The position numbers were made by a program, and so were the translations under genes. Shown here one piece after another: positions 32,253-40,464 of a stretch of 64,000 bases of DNA. Source of the DNA: Amarobacter sp964507025 (GTDB lineage Bacteria > Chloroflexota > Dehalococcoidia > Tepidiformales > Tepidiformaceae); contig CAZDOK010000002.1 of the NCBI GenBank assembly GCA_964507025.1, positions 124,001 to 188,000 of the forward strand. Direction: 5' to 3'. Under the pieces are notes generated by a model, which worked only from the letters and a program-made list of their open reading frames with translations, did not search any database and was not told where the DNA came from. The number at the start of each line of letters is the position of its first letter. Within the stretch, counting starts at the first letter, position 1.

Positions 32253-33473
32253 ATGACAGAGAACACGACAATTGCGCCAGACAGTGGCGGAGTGGAGACG
32301 GATGTCTTCGCGCGCCGCCTTCGACAGGCGCGCCTCGCCGCCGGCTTGTCACTTGATCAGCTCGCGAATCGACTGCGCCGGCCGGTGACGAAGCAAGCGC
32401 TGTCGAAGTTCGAGTCTGGCAAGGCAAAGCCGGCGATGACGACCCTCGCAGACCTTAGCGACGCGCTGGGTGTGGGCGCCGCGTGGTTGATGTCGCGACC
32501 GGAAGTGCGAGTAAGTTGGATTGGCTATCGCAAGCATTCGACTCTGACCAAGGGAAAGCAGGATTCAATCACCGCCATTGCGACGAAGCGCATCGAAGGG
32601 GAACTCCGACTGCGGGCCCTGTTTGGCGGTCGAACCGAAGGGACCGTTCCAACTGGGATAGAAGCCGGGTCGCTGCAAGCCGCCGAAGATGCCGCTCAGC
32701 ACGTCCGTCGGGCATGGGGACTTGGAGAGGGGCCAATCAGCGGGTTGGTGGAGACACTCGAGGAGCGCGGGGCGGTTGTTCTCGCCTGGACCGAAACTGA
32801 GAAGTTCGACGGCCTTTCTGGATGGGCGAACGACAGCACGCCGGTTGTCGTCTTCAACGCTGCCCGTGCTCCGGACCGCGTACGCTTCGACGCCGCCCAT
32901 GAACTGGGCCATCTCGTCATCGATTGTTCTGATCCGGATGCAGACCAGGAGACGCTGGCGCATCGGTTCGCCGCATCTCTGCTCGTTCCGCGCGCTGCAG
33001 CGATTCACGAACTGGGCGAGCGTCGGCGAGATCTTTCGCTGCCGGAGCTCGGGCTGCTCAAGCAGCGGTGGGGATTGAGCATGCAGGGATGGGCGCGGCG
33101 CGCGTTCGACTGCGGGATCATTGGCCAGACCGCTTACCGGGACATCAACATCAAGTTCCGGACAAAAGGGTGGCACCGCCTGGAGCCTTACAGCTACGAG
33201 GGCGTTGAAGAGCCGCTCCTCTTCAGGCGTTTGCTCTGGAGAGCCCTCGACGAGGGGATCGTCTCCAAGCATGAGGCACGAGAAATGCTGCCCGGCTACG
33301 ACATGGCTCCGGAGGCGCGACTCGGTGAAGCCGAGTTGTCGTTGGCCGACCTGGCCCGGATGGGCTCCGAGCAGCGAGCCGAAGCTGTCAGGCGTCGACC
33401 TCCTGAGGTCGACGCTAGCGAACTTGCTGAGTGGGACGCGGGCACTTTCTCGGACATGGACGAGGTGGAGTGA
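32253..33473 (+). CDS. XRE-HTH plus ImmA/IrrE peptidase fusion (antitoxin candidate)
   Basis: The 406-aa protein has an N-terminal lambda-type HTH (LRQARLAAGLSLDQLANRLR, then QALSKFESGKAKP) and a central zinc-protease domain with HELGH at about residue 216 (FDAAHELGHLVIDCS) followed by AHRFAASLLVPRAA. A C-terminal helical domain follows (about 290-406). It is immediately followed, with GTGA overlap, by a MazF-like gene. HTH-ImmA proteins regulate or degrade partners, so here it may be the antitoxin or a sensor controlling the toxin. It lies on the strand opposite to the late genes. Confidence 0.82.
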   Translation: MTENTTIAPDSGGVETDVFARRLRQARLAAGLSLDQLANRLRRPVTKQALSKFESGKAKPAMTTLADLSDALGVGAAWLMSRPEVRVSWIGYRKHSTLTKGKQDSITAIATKRIEGELRLRALFGGRTEGTVPTGIEAGSLQAAEDAAQHVRRAWGLGEGPISGLVETLEERGAVVLAWTETEKFDGLSGWANDSTPVVVFNAARAPDRVRFDAAHELGHLVIDCSDPDADQETLAHRFAASLLVPRAAAIHELGERRRDLSLPELGLLKQRWGLSMQGWARRAFDCGIIGQTAYRDINIKFRTKGWHRLEPYSYEGVEEPLLFRRLLWRALDEGIVSKHEAREMLPGYDMAPEARLGEAELSLADLARMGSEQRAEAVRRRPPEVDASELAEWDAGTFSDMDEVE

Positions 33474-33823
33474 CCTTGCCGACGCGGGGAGAGACATGGT
33501 GGTGCGAACTCGATCCCACGCGGGGTTCCGAGATTCAGAAGACCCGGCCCGTCGTCGTCCTCAGTTCATCTGTCTTCGACGCCTTACCGATGCGCATCAT
33601 CATTCCCCTCACCACTTGGCAACCCAGGTTCTCGACACAGCTCAACAAGGTGCTGGTGAAATCCACTGCAGCTAACGGGCTGAAGAACGATTCGGCGGCC
33701 GACTTCTTGCAGATTCGGGCAGTCTCGGTTGACCGGCTTACATCCAAGATGGGACGGTTGGACGCCACAGTGCTTGAAGAACTGGCGGCCGGCATCGCCA
33801 TCGCCGTGGAATACCGGCCCTAG
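33470..33823 (+). CDS. MazF/PemK-like endoribonuclease toxin
   Basis: It is 117 aa from the GTG at 33470 (GTGA overlap with the XRE-ImmA stop, GAGGTGG upstream). It shows the MazF layout: RGETWWCELDPTRGSEIQKT with the RPVVVLSS strand, then IIIPLTTWQ, and a C-terminal DRLTSKMGRLDATVLEEL helix. MazF enzymes cut mRNA at short sites. Its TAG stop interlocks with the convergent Com-like gene in CTAG (33820-33823). Confidence 0.82.
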   Translation: MTLPTRGETWWCELDPTRGSEIQKTRPVVVLSSSVFDALPMRIIIPLTTWQPRFSTQLNKVLVKSTAANGLKNDSAADFLQIRAVSVDRLTSKMGRLDATVLEELAAGIAIAVEYRP

Positions 33824-33945
33824 CTGGGAGGAGAGGCATTCCGTCGCTTGCACCGCGGGCAGCGGAACACCACGGTCCCGTCGGCTTCGCAGATGAGCTT
33901 GCCGCACGACTGGCAGCGGATAGGTCGCAATCCCTGCGTCGTCAT
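33820..33945 (-). CDS. Com-like zinc-finger protein (41 aa)
   Basis: The frame starts at an ATG overlapping the portal stop (ATGA at 33942-33945) with GGAGG upstream, and ends at a TAG inside CTAG shared with the MazF stop. The protein has two CxxC pairs: RCQSCGKLICEADG and FRCPRCKRRN. This matches Mu Com-type fingers, RNA-binding translational activators of the DNA-modifying Mom enzyme. The role here is not proven. Confidence 0.72.
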   Translation of the reverse strand: MTTQGLRPIRCQSCGKLICEADGTVVFRCPRCKRRNASPPS

Positions 33946-35222
33946 CGCCCTTCCTCCGTGGCGTTCGCCGCCTGGAGCCGCGCGAGTCGCTCCTCCATCG
34001 CCACCGCGCCCTCGCCGATCGGCATCATGTTCAGCGGCATCCAGAGCATGTCCGCGCGCGGATCGTCGACGCGGTCGCGATTCTCAAGGGCGCGCTTCTC
34101 GTTGGGCGTGAGGAAGTCGGCCGCCTTCAGCGCTTCGAAGCGCTCCTTCGGGTTGCCCTTCAGTACCTCATTCAGGTCGAACTCGACGTACTGCCCGGCG
34201 AGCAGCGGCTCGGGGTCGATCAGCTGCGTCTGCAGCGTCTCCTCGATCATCGTCAGCCACGGGCCGAAAGTGTCCTGGTAGAGCATGATGTGCTGCTCGG
34301 TGATGTTGCTGAACGTCGCCCGGTCGAGGATGCCGACCACTGGCGGCGGAACGTCATAGGCGGCGGCGCACTCTTCGCGCGTCAGCCGGCGCGTCTCGAC
34401 GACCTGGGCGTCGACGAGCGAGTGGGACATCGGCTTCCAGTCGAGCCCGCCCTCCAGGACCGCCAGCTTGAAGGCGTTGTCGACGCCGCCGTGCAGCGAA
34501 GTGGTCTGCTCCTGGAGCCGCTTGGCCGTGTCGGGCTTGAGCTGCTGGTCGGTGACGAGCACTCCGGACGGGCGGGCGCCGTTGTCGTAGGAGGCGGCCG
34601 TCAATCGCTGGGCGGCGTCCTCGATCATGAGCGTCCGGCGTAGCGGCTCCATTGGCGAGAAGGCGACCAGGTCGTTCCCGGTCCCCCACCACTTGAAGTG
34701 CAGAACGTCCTCGGGCGCGAAGGTCAGCCGCTGCCCGGCAGCGCCGTGGAAGACGTAAGCCTCGACGGGCACCGCCTTCCCGGGCACGACCTCCCAATGA
34801 CGGAAGGAGGAGGTCCACAGTTCGCTGGGCGGCTTCCCAGGTCCTGGGCGCACCTTTACGACGACGGCGTTCCCGTAGACGCAGATGTTCCCCACGATCG
34901 CTTGCTTCCAGGCAAAGGGCGGCTTGGCGGGCATCGGGCGCGCGAGGGAATCAGCCAGCCACCCGTCCCGTTGGCGGAGTCGTTCGCCGTTGGTCCCCAG
35001 CGCATAGGTCTTCAGCGGGAGCCGCCCGATCCCGCGCGCCAGCTTGTTGATCACCACGTTGAGCCAGAGCTGCCCTCGGTACATCTGCTCGTACGACTGC
35101 GCCACACCGCCGACGAGCGGCAGCGTGCCGGCACCTGGGCGCAGTTCGCTTGTGAACTGCTGCCCGCCGAACGGGAATGCCTTCAGGCCGAGACCCGCGA
35201 CCGCGTTCTTGAAGAGCGTCAC
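33942..35222 (-). CDS. Portal protein, HK97 family
   Basis: The 426-aa protein starts at a GTG that overlaps the preceding stop (GTGA), with GGAGC upstream. Family blocks include INKLARGIGRLPLKTYALG, ICVYGNAVVVKVRPGPGKPP, PEDVLHFKWWGTGNDLVAFS and TREECAAAYDVPPPVVGILD, and a C terminus rich in Asn/Met turns. It forms the dodecameric DNA gate of the capsid vertex. Confidence 0.92.
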   Translation of the reverse strand: MTLFKNAVAGLGLKAFPFGGQQFTSELRPGAGTLPLVGGVAQSYEQMYRGQLWLNVVINKLARGIGRLPLKTYALGTNGERLRQRDGWLADSLARPMPAKPPFAWKQAIVGNICVYGNAVVVKVRPGPGKPPSELWTSSFRHWEVVPGKAVPVEAYVFHGAAGQRLTFAPEDVLHFKWWGTGNDLVAFSPMEPLRRTLMIEDAAQRLTAASYDNGARPSGVLVTDQQLKPDTAKRLQEQTTSLHGGVDNAFKLAVLEGGLDWKPMSHSLVDAQVVETRRLTREECAAAYDVPPPVVGILDRATFSNITEQHIMLYQDTFGPWLTMIEETLQTQLIDPEPLLAGQYVEFDLNEVLKGNPKERFEALKAADFLTPNEKRALENRDRVDDPRADMLWMPLNMMPIGEGAVAMEERLARLQAANATEEGR

Positions 35223-35395
35223 TGGCGGCGCTCCATGCCCTGAGCAATGAAGACGAGTGCCGCGCCCGCGAACACGAAGGCCGCCGGCTCAAATATCTGG
35301 TGTAGCCCGGTCGTGACGAGCGCGAGCCCTGCGCCCTCGACTGCGAGCGCTCGACCAACAAGCGGCCAGCGAAGCCATCGGCGGATTTGGCTCAT
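35219..35395 (-). CDS. Small membrane protein between TerL and portal (58 aa)
   Basis: The frame starts at the ATG at 35395 and ends in a TGA overlapping the portal GTG. It has a basic start (MSQIRRWLRW) and two short hydrophobic segments (GAGLALVTTG and AAFVFAGAALVFIA). Small two-segment membrane proteins at this site occur in other siphoviruses, but the function is unknown. Confidence 0.6.
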   Translation of the reverse strand: MSQIRRWLRWPLVGRALAVEGAGLALVTTGLHQIFEPAAFVFAGAALVFIAQGMERRQ

Positions 35396-35432
35396 GGGCC
35401 GAACCTAACACGGGCTCGCGGAGGCCTGTCGA

Positions 35433-36890
35433 CTACCCCAGGACGAGGATGCGCGGCTCAGCCGCCGGCGCCCGTCCGCGCTCCTGGACCGCGATGTGCG
35501 CCGCCATAGCGGCCGCGACCGCCGCGTCCATCTTCTTCCGGCTGCGCCCCTTCGAAAGACGCCAGCCGCCGCTGAACGCCTCGCGCGCGACAGCGCTCTC
35601 GATATGCCGCGTGAACGCCGGGTCGCCCTCGTGTTCGACGTTCCCCTGCACGACCAGCTCGTAGAGCGCTTGGCTCGCCGGGACCATGCGTGAGTCGGAC
35701 TGCGGCACCTCTTCGACAGAAAGGCCGTCTGCTTCGAGCACCTGGCGGGTGCGCTCCAGGAAGCGTGGATCGATGCCGAAGTGGAAGTCGAAATCCCGGT
35801 CGAGGTCGCGCAGGTGCTGCTCGACTTCGGCAAGGGGAAGCACCCAGTCCTGCACCGGCGCGCCGTTCATATCCGTCGGCCGCTCCCAGATGCGCGCTCG
35901 GAGCCGAAGCTTCTCGCCCTGCCATTGCGCCAGGACGATTGCGGTCGAGTCCTCCTTGGTGGCCGCATCGACCGCGCCATAGAGCGGTCGCTCGGGGTCG
36001 AACTCGAAGGGCGCGACCACACAGGCGTCCCAGGCGCCGGCCGGCAGCCACGTTTCTTCGGTCTTCGTCCAGCGGTTGAGGAAGTAGCGTTCGAATTGCG
36101 CCTGAGGCACATTCGCGACCTTGTCCCCGAGCTGCTCCTTCGTGACAAGGACGCCGTATGAGGGGTTGGCGAGGCGCCAGGTCTCCTCCTCCCGGTAGTC
36201 CGTGCCGTTCGGCGCCTGGAACCAGCGGAACAAGTAGCTCGGGTTCTTCTCCTCGCCGGCGAGGATGCGCTGGCCCTTCTGGTACTCGCGACCGCAGATG
36301 GTCTCCAGGTCGTGCCCGGCCGTCGTGATCTGCACGATCTGCGCTCGGCGCCGGCCCACCGTGCCATTGGTGAGGATGGCCCAGTTCTCCACGTTCCACT
36401 CGTGGAGCTCATCGACCACGAGGAAGGAGATGTTCTTGCCGTCGAGCTTGCCGGCCGAGGCCGCCACGCGCTCAAGACGCCCAGGCCTGCCCTTCGGACG
36501 GATCTCCCACCGGTAACGGTCGGTGGCTTCGCGGAGAGCTGGCGAGAGCTCGCACATCAGCTTGGCGGCGTTGAAGACGAGATCGGCCTGGCGATCGGAT
36601 GCAGCGGCGCAGACCGCCCAGGGGTCGGCCTCGTCCGGGTCGGCCATCAGGTGGTAGAGGGCGAGCGCCGCGATCATCGTCGACTTCCCGTTCTTCTTGG
36701 GGATGCCGAGGAGGCTCCAGCGGTAGCGAAGGTTTCCCTTCGCGTCGCTGGCGTAGAGCTCATTAATCCAGTCCTTCTGCCAGGGCATCAGCCGAAACGG
36801 CCGGCCGATGTGCTCTCCCGAGGGCAGGACGCAGTTCGCCTCGATCCAGGCGGTCACATCCGGACCGTAGGAGTACCAGCGGCGAGCCAT
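35433..36890 (-). CDS. Terminase large subunit
   Basis: The 485-aa packaging motor has an ATPase domain with Walker A-like GIPKKNGKST (62-71) and Walker B FLVVDELHEW (Asp160, Glu161), and a C-terminal RNase-H-like nuclease with acidic residues in GAVDAATKEDS, FGIDPRF and KKMDAAVA. The length matches the HK97-like TerL group. An HNH gene and the small subunit lie upstream in the same operon, although an opposite-strand gene is inserted between TerS and TerL. Confidence 0.94.
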   Translation of the reverse strand: MARRWYSYGPDVTAWIEANCVLPSGEHIGRPFRLMPWQKDWINELYASDAKGNLRYRWSLLGIPKKNGKSTMIAALALYHLMADPDEADPWAVCAAASDRQADLVFNAAKLMCELSPALREATDRYRWEIRPKGRPGRLERVAASAGKLDGKNISFLVVDELHEWNVENWAILTNGTVGRRRAQIVQITTAGHDLETICGREYQKGQRILAGEEKNPSYLFRWFQAPNGTDYREEETWRLANPSYGVLVTKEQLGDKVANVPQAQFERYFLNRWTKTEETWLPAGAWDACVVAPFEFDPERPLYGAVDAATKEDSTAIVLAQWQGEKLRLRARIWERPTDMNGAPVQDWVLPLAEVEQHLRDLDRDFDFHFGIDPRFLERTRQVLEADGLSVEEVPQSDSRMVPASQALYELVVQGNVEHEGDPAFTRHIESAVAREAFSGGWRLSKGRSRKKMDAAVAAAMAAHIAVQERGRAPAAEPRILVLG

Positions 36891-37004
36891 GGGTCGAACC
36901 TATCACCACCAAAGCACCGCCTTGGCTCTCGTGTCGTCTTGGCTTGCCCACCAGAGTCTGCGGGCGAACTATGCGGTTTCGGAGGCGACGAGAAGGGCAT
37001 GACG

Positions 37005-37796
37005 ATGATTCCCGTTGAGGTGGACACGCGTGTTCAAAGCGCGACGCACGCGTCGTTCGAACTCGATTGCGAACCGCTCTTCACCATTCGCAAGGAGTCA
37101 CGCGAGTGGCGACTCAAGGCCGACTTTGAAGTAAGTCATCGGGAGCCGCTGCTCGACGCGTGGCGCACCGTCGATTCGTACCTGGTTGCGATGGGCATGG
37201 TCTGCGAGGGCGTGTTCGCTCGGGGCGTTTGGACCCCACGGGGTGCGCTCGGCGGCGTGACCTTCCCCGCCGCTCGCCCACGGGAACTCTGGGCCGTCGG
37301 CGGTCTCACAGTGACTCCAACTCAAGGGATAGACCAAAGCAAGTCAGGGGAGGTGATAAGACTCGCGGCGCAAGTGAGCGAAAGGGCAGCAGAGGACGAC
37401 GGGGCTTTTGCTGCTCTGACGATGTACTCCGCCGCAAGTTGGTTCCTAACAGCGAACCTCATGAGAGAAGCGGCCCTGAATTACTTCGCCGCGGTTGAAA
37501 CCGTGGCGGGTGAACTGCTCCCCGGTGTTCGGAACAAGGCCGTCTACCAGTGGGGAGAGATCGTTCGAGCGCTGAAGCCACTTTCCCTCTCGAGGGAGGA
37601 CCTTGCTGTTCTGCTGGAGGGCTACAAACAAAGAGGCGAGTCCGCTCATGGGAAGTCGAGCCAACTGATTCTTGCGCAGCACAGCCTCGGAGTGTATCCG
37701 GCCACCAGCTATTCCCTGAAGCTTCCGGCGCTGGCGTGTAAGGCAGCTGCCGATGTCGTGTTTCGCAGGTACTTCACGAGCCGAGAGGTTGGCTAA
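37005..37796 (+). CDS. Inserted opposite-strand protein with a HEPN-like R-x4-H motif
   Basis: The gene lies between the two terminase genes on the plus strand. The 263-aa product (start at the second ATG, with AGAAGGG 7 nt upstream; 36999 is also possible) has a beta-rich N-terminal half and a helical C-terminal half. The helical part includes AALNYFAAVETVAGELL and LLEGYKQRGESAHGKSS. R210 and H215 form an R-x4-H motif after a helix, as in HEPN RNases of the ApeA/AbiV style. Family identity is inferred from this motif and topology. Its stop interlocks with the TerS stop (CTAA, 37793-37796). Confidence 0.6.
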   Translation: MIPVEVDTRVQSATHASFELDCEPLFTIRKESREWRLKADFEVSHREPLLDAWRTVDSYLVAMGMVCEGVFARGVWTPRGALGGVTFPAARPRELWAVGGLTVTPTQGIDQSKSGEVIRLAAQVSERAAEDDGAFAALTMYSAASWFLTANLMREAALNYFAAVETVAGELLPGVRNKAVYQWGEIVRALKPLSLSREDLAVLLEGYKQRGESAHGKSSQLILAQHSLGVYPATSYSLKLPALACKAAADVVFRRYFTSREVG

Positions 37797-38266
37797 CTCA
37801 TCGCGTGGGGCCGCCGCTGCCGCTTCGCCTCCAACTCCTCCTTCGCGGCCTGCTCCTGGAGGTAGGTCACGCCGAGCCGCAGCCGCGCCAGCGGGGTCAT
37901 GCCGAAGTGCTCCTCGGCTCGCGCGATCTCCCGGTTCAGGTCGCGGAGCCGTCGGAAGAGCGGGTTGAGCATTAGCTGCTCGTGGCTGCCCTTCACGAGT
38001 GGCGCCCGTACCGTCGCGGCTCGCAGTTTCTCGCGCTCGTCGACACAGAGGATCCAATGCCGCAGCGCCTCCCCATCGGCTTCGAGGTCCACGGCACCCG
38101 AGACCCTCGAAGCCCAGAACGCCGCCCAGACCGCGGCAGCATAGTCCCCCAGCCCGTCAGGGAGTCGTGGCGCGAGGTTCGCGGCCGTCACCGGGACGAG
38201 CGCCTTCACCCGCCCACCCCGCCGGTAGACGAGCTCGTCCGGCGGCTTCTGGCGCTTGCCGGCCAT
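37793..38266 (-). CDS. Terminase small subunit, P27-like
   Basis: The 157-aa helical protein contains RLPDGLGDYAAAVWAAFW, ALRHWILCVDEREKLR and GSHEQLMLNPLFRRLRDLNR, the P27-type small terminase pattern (GS-x-GQ-x-NPL-like). GAGGGG precedes the ATG. It would bind the packaging site and recruit TerL. Confidence 0.82.
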   Translation of the reverse strand: MAGKRQKPPDELVYRRGGRVKALVPVTAANLAPRLPDGLGDYAAAVWAAFWASRVSGAVDLEADGEALRHWILCVDEREKLRAATVRAPLVKGSHEQLMLNPLFRRLRDLNREIARAEEHFGMTPLARLRLGVTYLQEQAAKEELEAKRQRRPHAMS

Positions 38267-38271
38267 CTGGC

Positions 38272-39402
38272 TTACCCCTCATGGGAGCCAACGTACTTGA
38301 ACCCCTGAACCGCGCGAAAGTGTCCGCCAAAGCCGGTGCCAATCTCCGACCCGCCTCGCTTCCGGGCTGCGCGTGTGAGGGATCGCGCACTGCGCAGCTT
38401 GTTGGCGCCGAAAAGCCGGGCCGACTTCTGGACCCACTTCGAATCACGACGCAGCGCCGCGCATAGTCCCGGGTGACTCGTATGGAAGAGCATCGCGCCA
38501 GGGCGAGCGTAGCGGTTCTCGCCGCGTAGGTAGCGCTCGCACACGTGATTGAGGAAGCGCATGCCCACGCCGGCTCCCTGCCACTCCGGCATGACCACCA
38601 GTCGCGACGCCCGGAAGCAGCCGCCCTGGTGGAAGGCCGGCGACACGGCCAGGTGGACCACGAGCTCGCCGTCGACGGTCCCGACGTAGTTCGTCGCCGC
38701 GATCATCTTCCCGATCTTCAGATAGTGATGCGGCTCAAAGGCCGGCCAGTAACGCCAGTCTGTCTCCCAAACCTCGAGGTCGAAGCTGGGTCGTTGAAGA
38801 CGCCTCCGGTCGAACGTCCGCGTCGCTGTATCGAAGGTCCAGTCCGGCTCCACCCAATCCAGGACGTCGTAGTGCGGCGTCAGGAGGACCGCCTTTCCGT
38901 TGGTCCGGCGCCATGCCTTCTGGAAGGCCAGGGCGCCGAACTTCGCAATCTGGCGGTCGACGACCGACGTGAACTCGTCGATGACGACGCGCTCAGGAGC
39001 ATCGGCGATAACTCGCGCAAGCGTCGCCCGGAACTTCTCGCCGTTCGAAAGGACCGCGTAGGGCCTAAGCCAGGCCGGTACATCGCCGAGACCGACGGCA
39101 GCCAGCGCCGCCGTCACGTCGTTGAAGTCGTTCCCGGGCGCGATGGCGTCGATGATTGGGGCGTCCTCCGGCCACTCAGGCTCGAGGTAGACGTTTGCGT
39201 CGCCGAATACGAGGCGACCGAGCGAAGACTTCCCGCTGCCCGAGGGACCGACGATGACGCCGATGCGCCAGTCGTCCGCCTCAATCGGCAACTCTGCGTC
39301 GAGAGCGAAGTTGGCACCCGACTCGGCGTTGAAGAGCGACTTCACGCGCGCGGCCCGGTAGGAGTCGAACTCGGAGCAGCGGTTCCGGACCTGGACGAGC
39401 AT
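38272..39402 (-). CDS. ABC-type ATPase fused to a GNAT acetyltransferase
   Basis: The 376-aa protein has an ABC ATPase in its first 210 residues: Walker A GPSGSGKSS (52-60), signature LSNGE (118-122), Walker B VVIDEFTSVVD (Asp142, Glu143). A GNAT domain follows at about 225-330 with the acetyl-CoA loop VVMPEWQGAGVGMRFL. There are no membrane segments. ABC-GNAT fusions next to ParB-like proteins recur near phage terminases. A role in DNA modification is a hypothesis, given that Mu Mom is GNAT-like and that a Com-like finger is encoded nearby. It is coupled to the ParB-like gene (TGATG). Confidence 0.82.
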   Translation of the reverse strand: MLVQVRNRCSEFDSYRAARVKSLFNAESGANFALDAELPIEADDWRIGVIVGPSGSGKSSLGRLVFGDANVYLEPEWPEDAPIIDAIAPGNDFNDVTAALAAVGLGDVPAWLRPYAVLSNGEKFRATLARVIADAPERVVIDEFTSVVDRQIAKFGALAFQKAWRRTNGKAVLLTPHYDVLDWVEPDWTFDTATRTFDRRRLQRPSFDLEVWETDWRYWPAFEPHHYLKIGKMIAATNYVGTVDGELVVHLAVSPAFHQGGCFRASRLVVMPEWQGAGVGMRFLNHVCERYLRGENRYARPGAMLFHTSHPGLCAALRRDSKWVQKSARLFGANKLRSARSLTRAARKRGGSEIGTGFGGHFRAVQGFKYVGSHEG

Positions 39403-40031
39403 CAGACCACCACCACGCGGCAGTCATAGCCCTGGCCGCGTAGCTCGTCGTAGACCCGCTCCTGCTCGCCGGCATCCTTGCAGATGACCGTCACGCCGAA
39501 CTGCTCGTGGTAGGCGAACTCATCTTCCGCCTCGCCGACGCCAACGCCGACCTCATCAAGGAGCTTCGCGAGCTCCTTCTCCGTGAAGCCAAGTTGCTCG
39601 AGGTCGGCGCCATCTGAGCGGAGGCCGAACAGCAGCTCGCCCAGTTGGTCGTCTTGCCAGTCGCCCCACTGATGGTTGTCGCGCAGCGCTCGCTCCTTCG
39701 CGAGCCGCTCGGGGATGGCCTCGACGATTGCCGGAACCGTCGGCATGCCCAGGTGCTGGGCTGCCCGGTAGCGCATGTTGCCGGCGTAGATGGTGCCGTC
39801 TGCGGTCGCGAGGATGGGCCGGCGCCAGAGGAAATCGGGGTCGGCCTGGATGCTCCGCACGAGGTTCTGGAAGCGCTCGTCCTTGATGGTCCGCGGGTTC
39901 CATGGCGCCGGGTGCAGCCGTTCGAGCGGCACGGCCTCCACGGCGGGCTCCTCAACTTTTCGCGTCATCTTGCGCGCGCGAGAAACGGGGAGGGTCGACG
40001 GTTCCGTGGCCTGTGCTGGTAGAGATTTCAC
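39402..40031 (-). CDS. ParB/Srx-fold (ParB N-terminal domain) protein
   Basis: It is 209 aa from the GTG at 40031 (GGAGG 5 nt upstream); an ATG at 39968 is an alternative. The ParB N-terminal domain is clear: VPLERLHPAPWNPRTI, RPILATADGTIYAGNMRYRA, then RALRDNHQWGDW. The C terminus (FGVTVICKDAGEQERVYDEL) is a separate small domain. In phages such proteins accompany DNA-modification enzymes; the fold can bind CTP or act as a nuclease. It is probably paired with the ABC-GNAT protein rather than with ParA. Confidence 0.8.
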   Translation of the reverse strand: MKSLPAQATEPSTLPVSRARKMTRKVEEPAVEAVPLERLHPAPWNPRTIKDERFQNLVRSIQADPDFLWRRPILATADGTIYAGNMRYRAAQHLGMPTVPAIVEAIPERLAKERALRDNHQWGDWQDDQLGELLFGLRSDGADLEQLGFTEKELAKLLDEVGVGVGEAEDEFAYHEQFGVTVICKDAGEQERVYDELRGQGYDCRVVVV

Positions 40032-40104
40032 CCGCCCCTCCGGATTGGAGTTTGAGGGCGAACCTACCACCCACGAGCGGCCGGGCAACCGCAACGGAGA
40101 ACTG

Positions 40105-40461
40105 CTACCTGAAAACGTCACCTTTGGTGAGTCGCGCCTCGACGGCAGAGACGATCAGATCCACAAGGCGCTCTGGTCGCCGCCACTTCAACGCGAGTCT
40201 CGAGTGGTCCATGCCATGCTCCGCGACGATGTCTTTGAGCCTTTCGACGTCGAGCGTCTCAAGCTGACGCCGCAGCTCCGCAGCTCCCTCGCTGCGATAC
40301 ACGGCGAACACATCGATCGTCGCCGCTGTCCGCCGGGCGGAGAGCCGTTGAGGTTCCGGACGCGGGGCGCCTGACAGAGCCTCTTCAAGCCGTGCCCTGA
40401 AGCTGGGATTGCTGCGAACCTCGTCCGCGATGACTTGCAGGAACCGTTCAACGCTGTCCAA
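40105..40461 (-). CDS. Small partner of the ParA-like protein (118 aa)
   Basis: It starts at the TTG at 40461, with GGAGGG (inside the end of the ParA gene) 7 nt upstream. The protein is helical and charged (VERFLQVIADEVRSNPSF, then VERLKDIVAEHGMDHSRLAL). The C-terminal part could be a DNA-binding helix set. Position directly after ParA suggests a centromere-binding or adaptor partner; no sequence family was recognised. Confidence 0.6.
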   Translation of the reverse strand: MDSVERFLQVIADEVRSNPSFRARLEEALSGAPRPEPQRLSARRTAATIDVFAVYRSEGAAELRRQLETLDVERLKDIVAEHGMDHSRLALKWRRPERLVDLIVSAVEARLTKGDVFR

Positions 40462-40464
40462 CGC

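Noticed and set aside
33830..33941. Gene-free spacer between MazF and portal
   Set aside because: The minus strand encodes the Com-like finger protein, so the stretch is coding.
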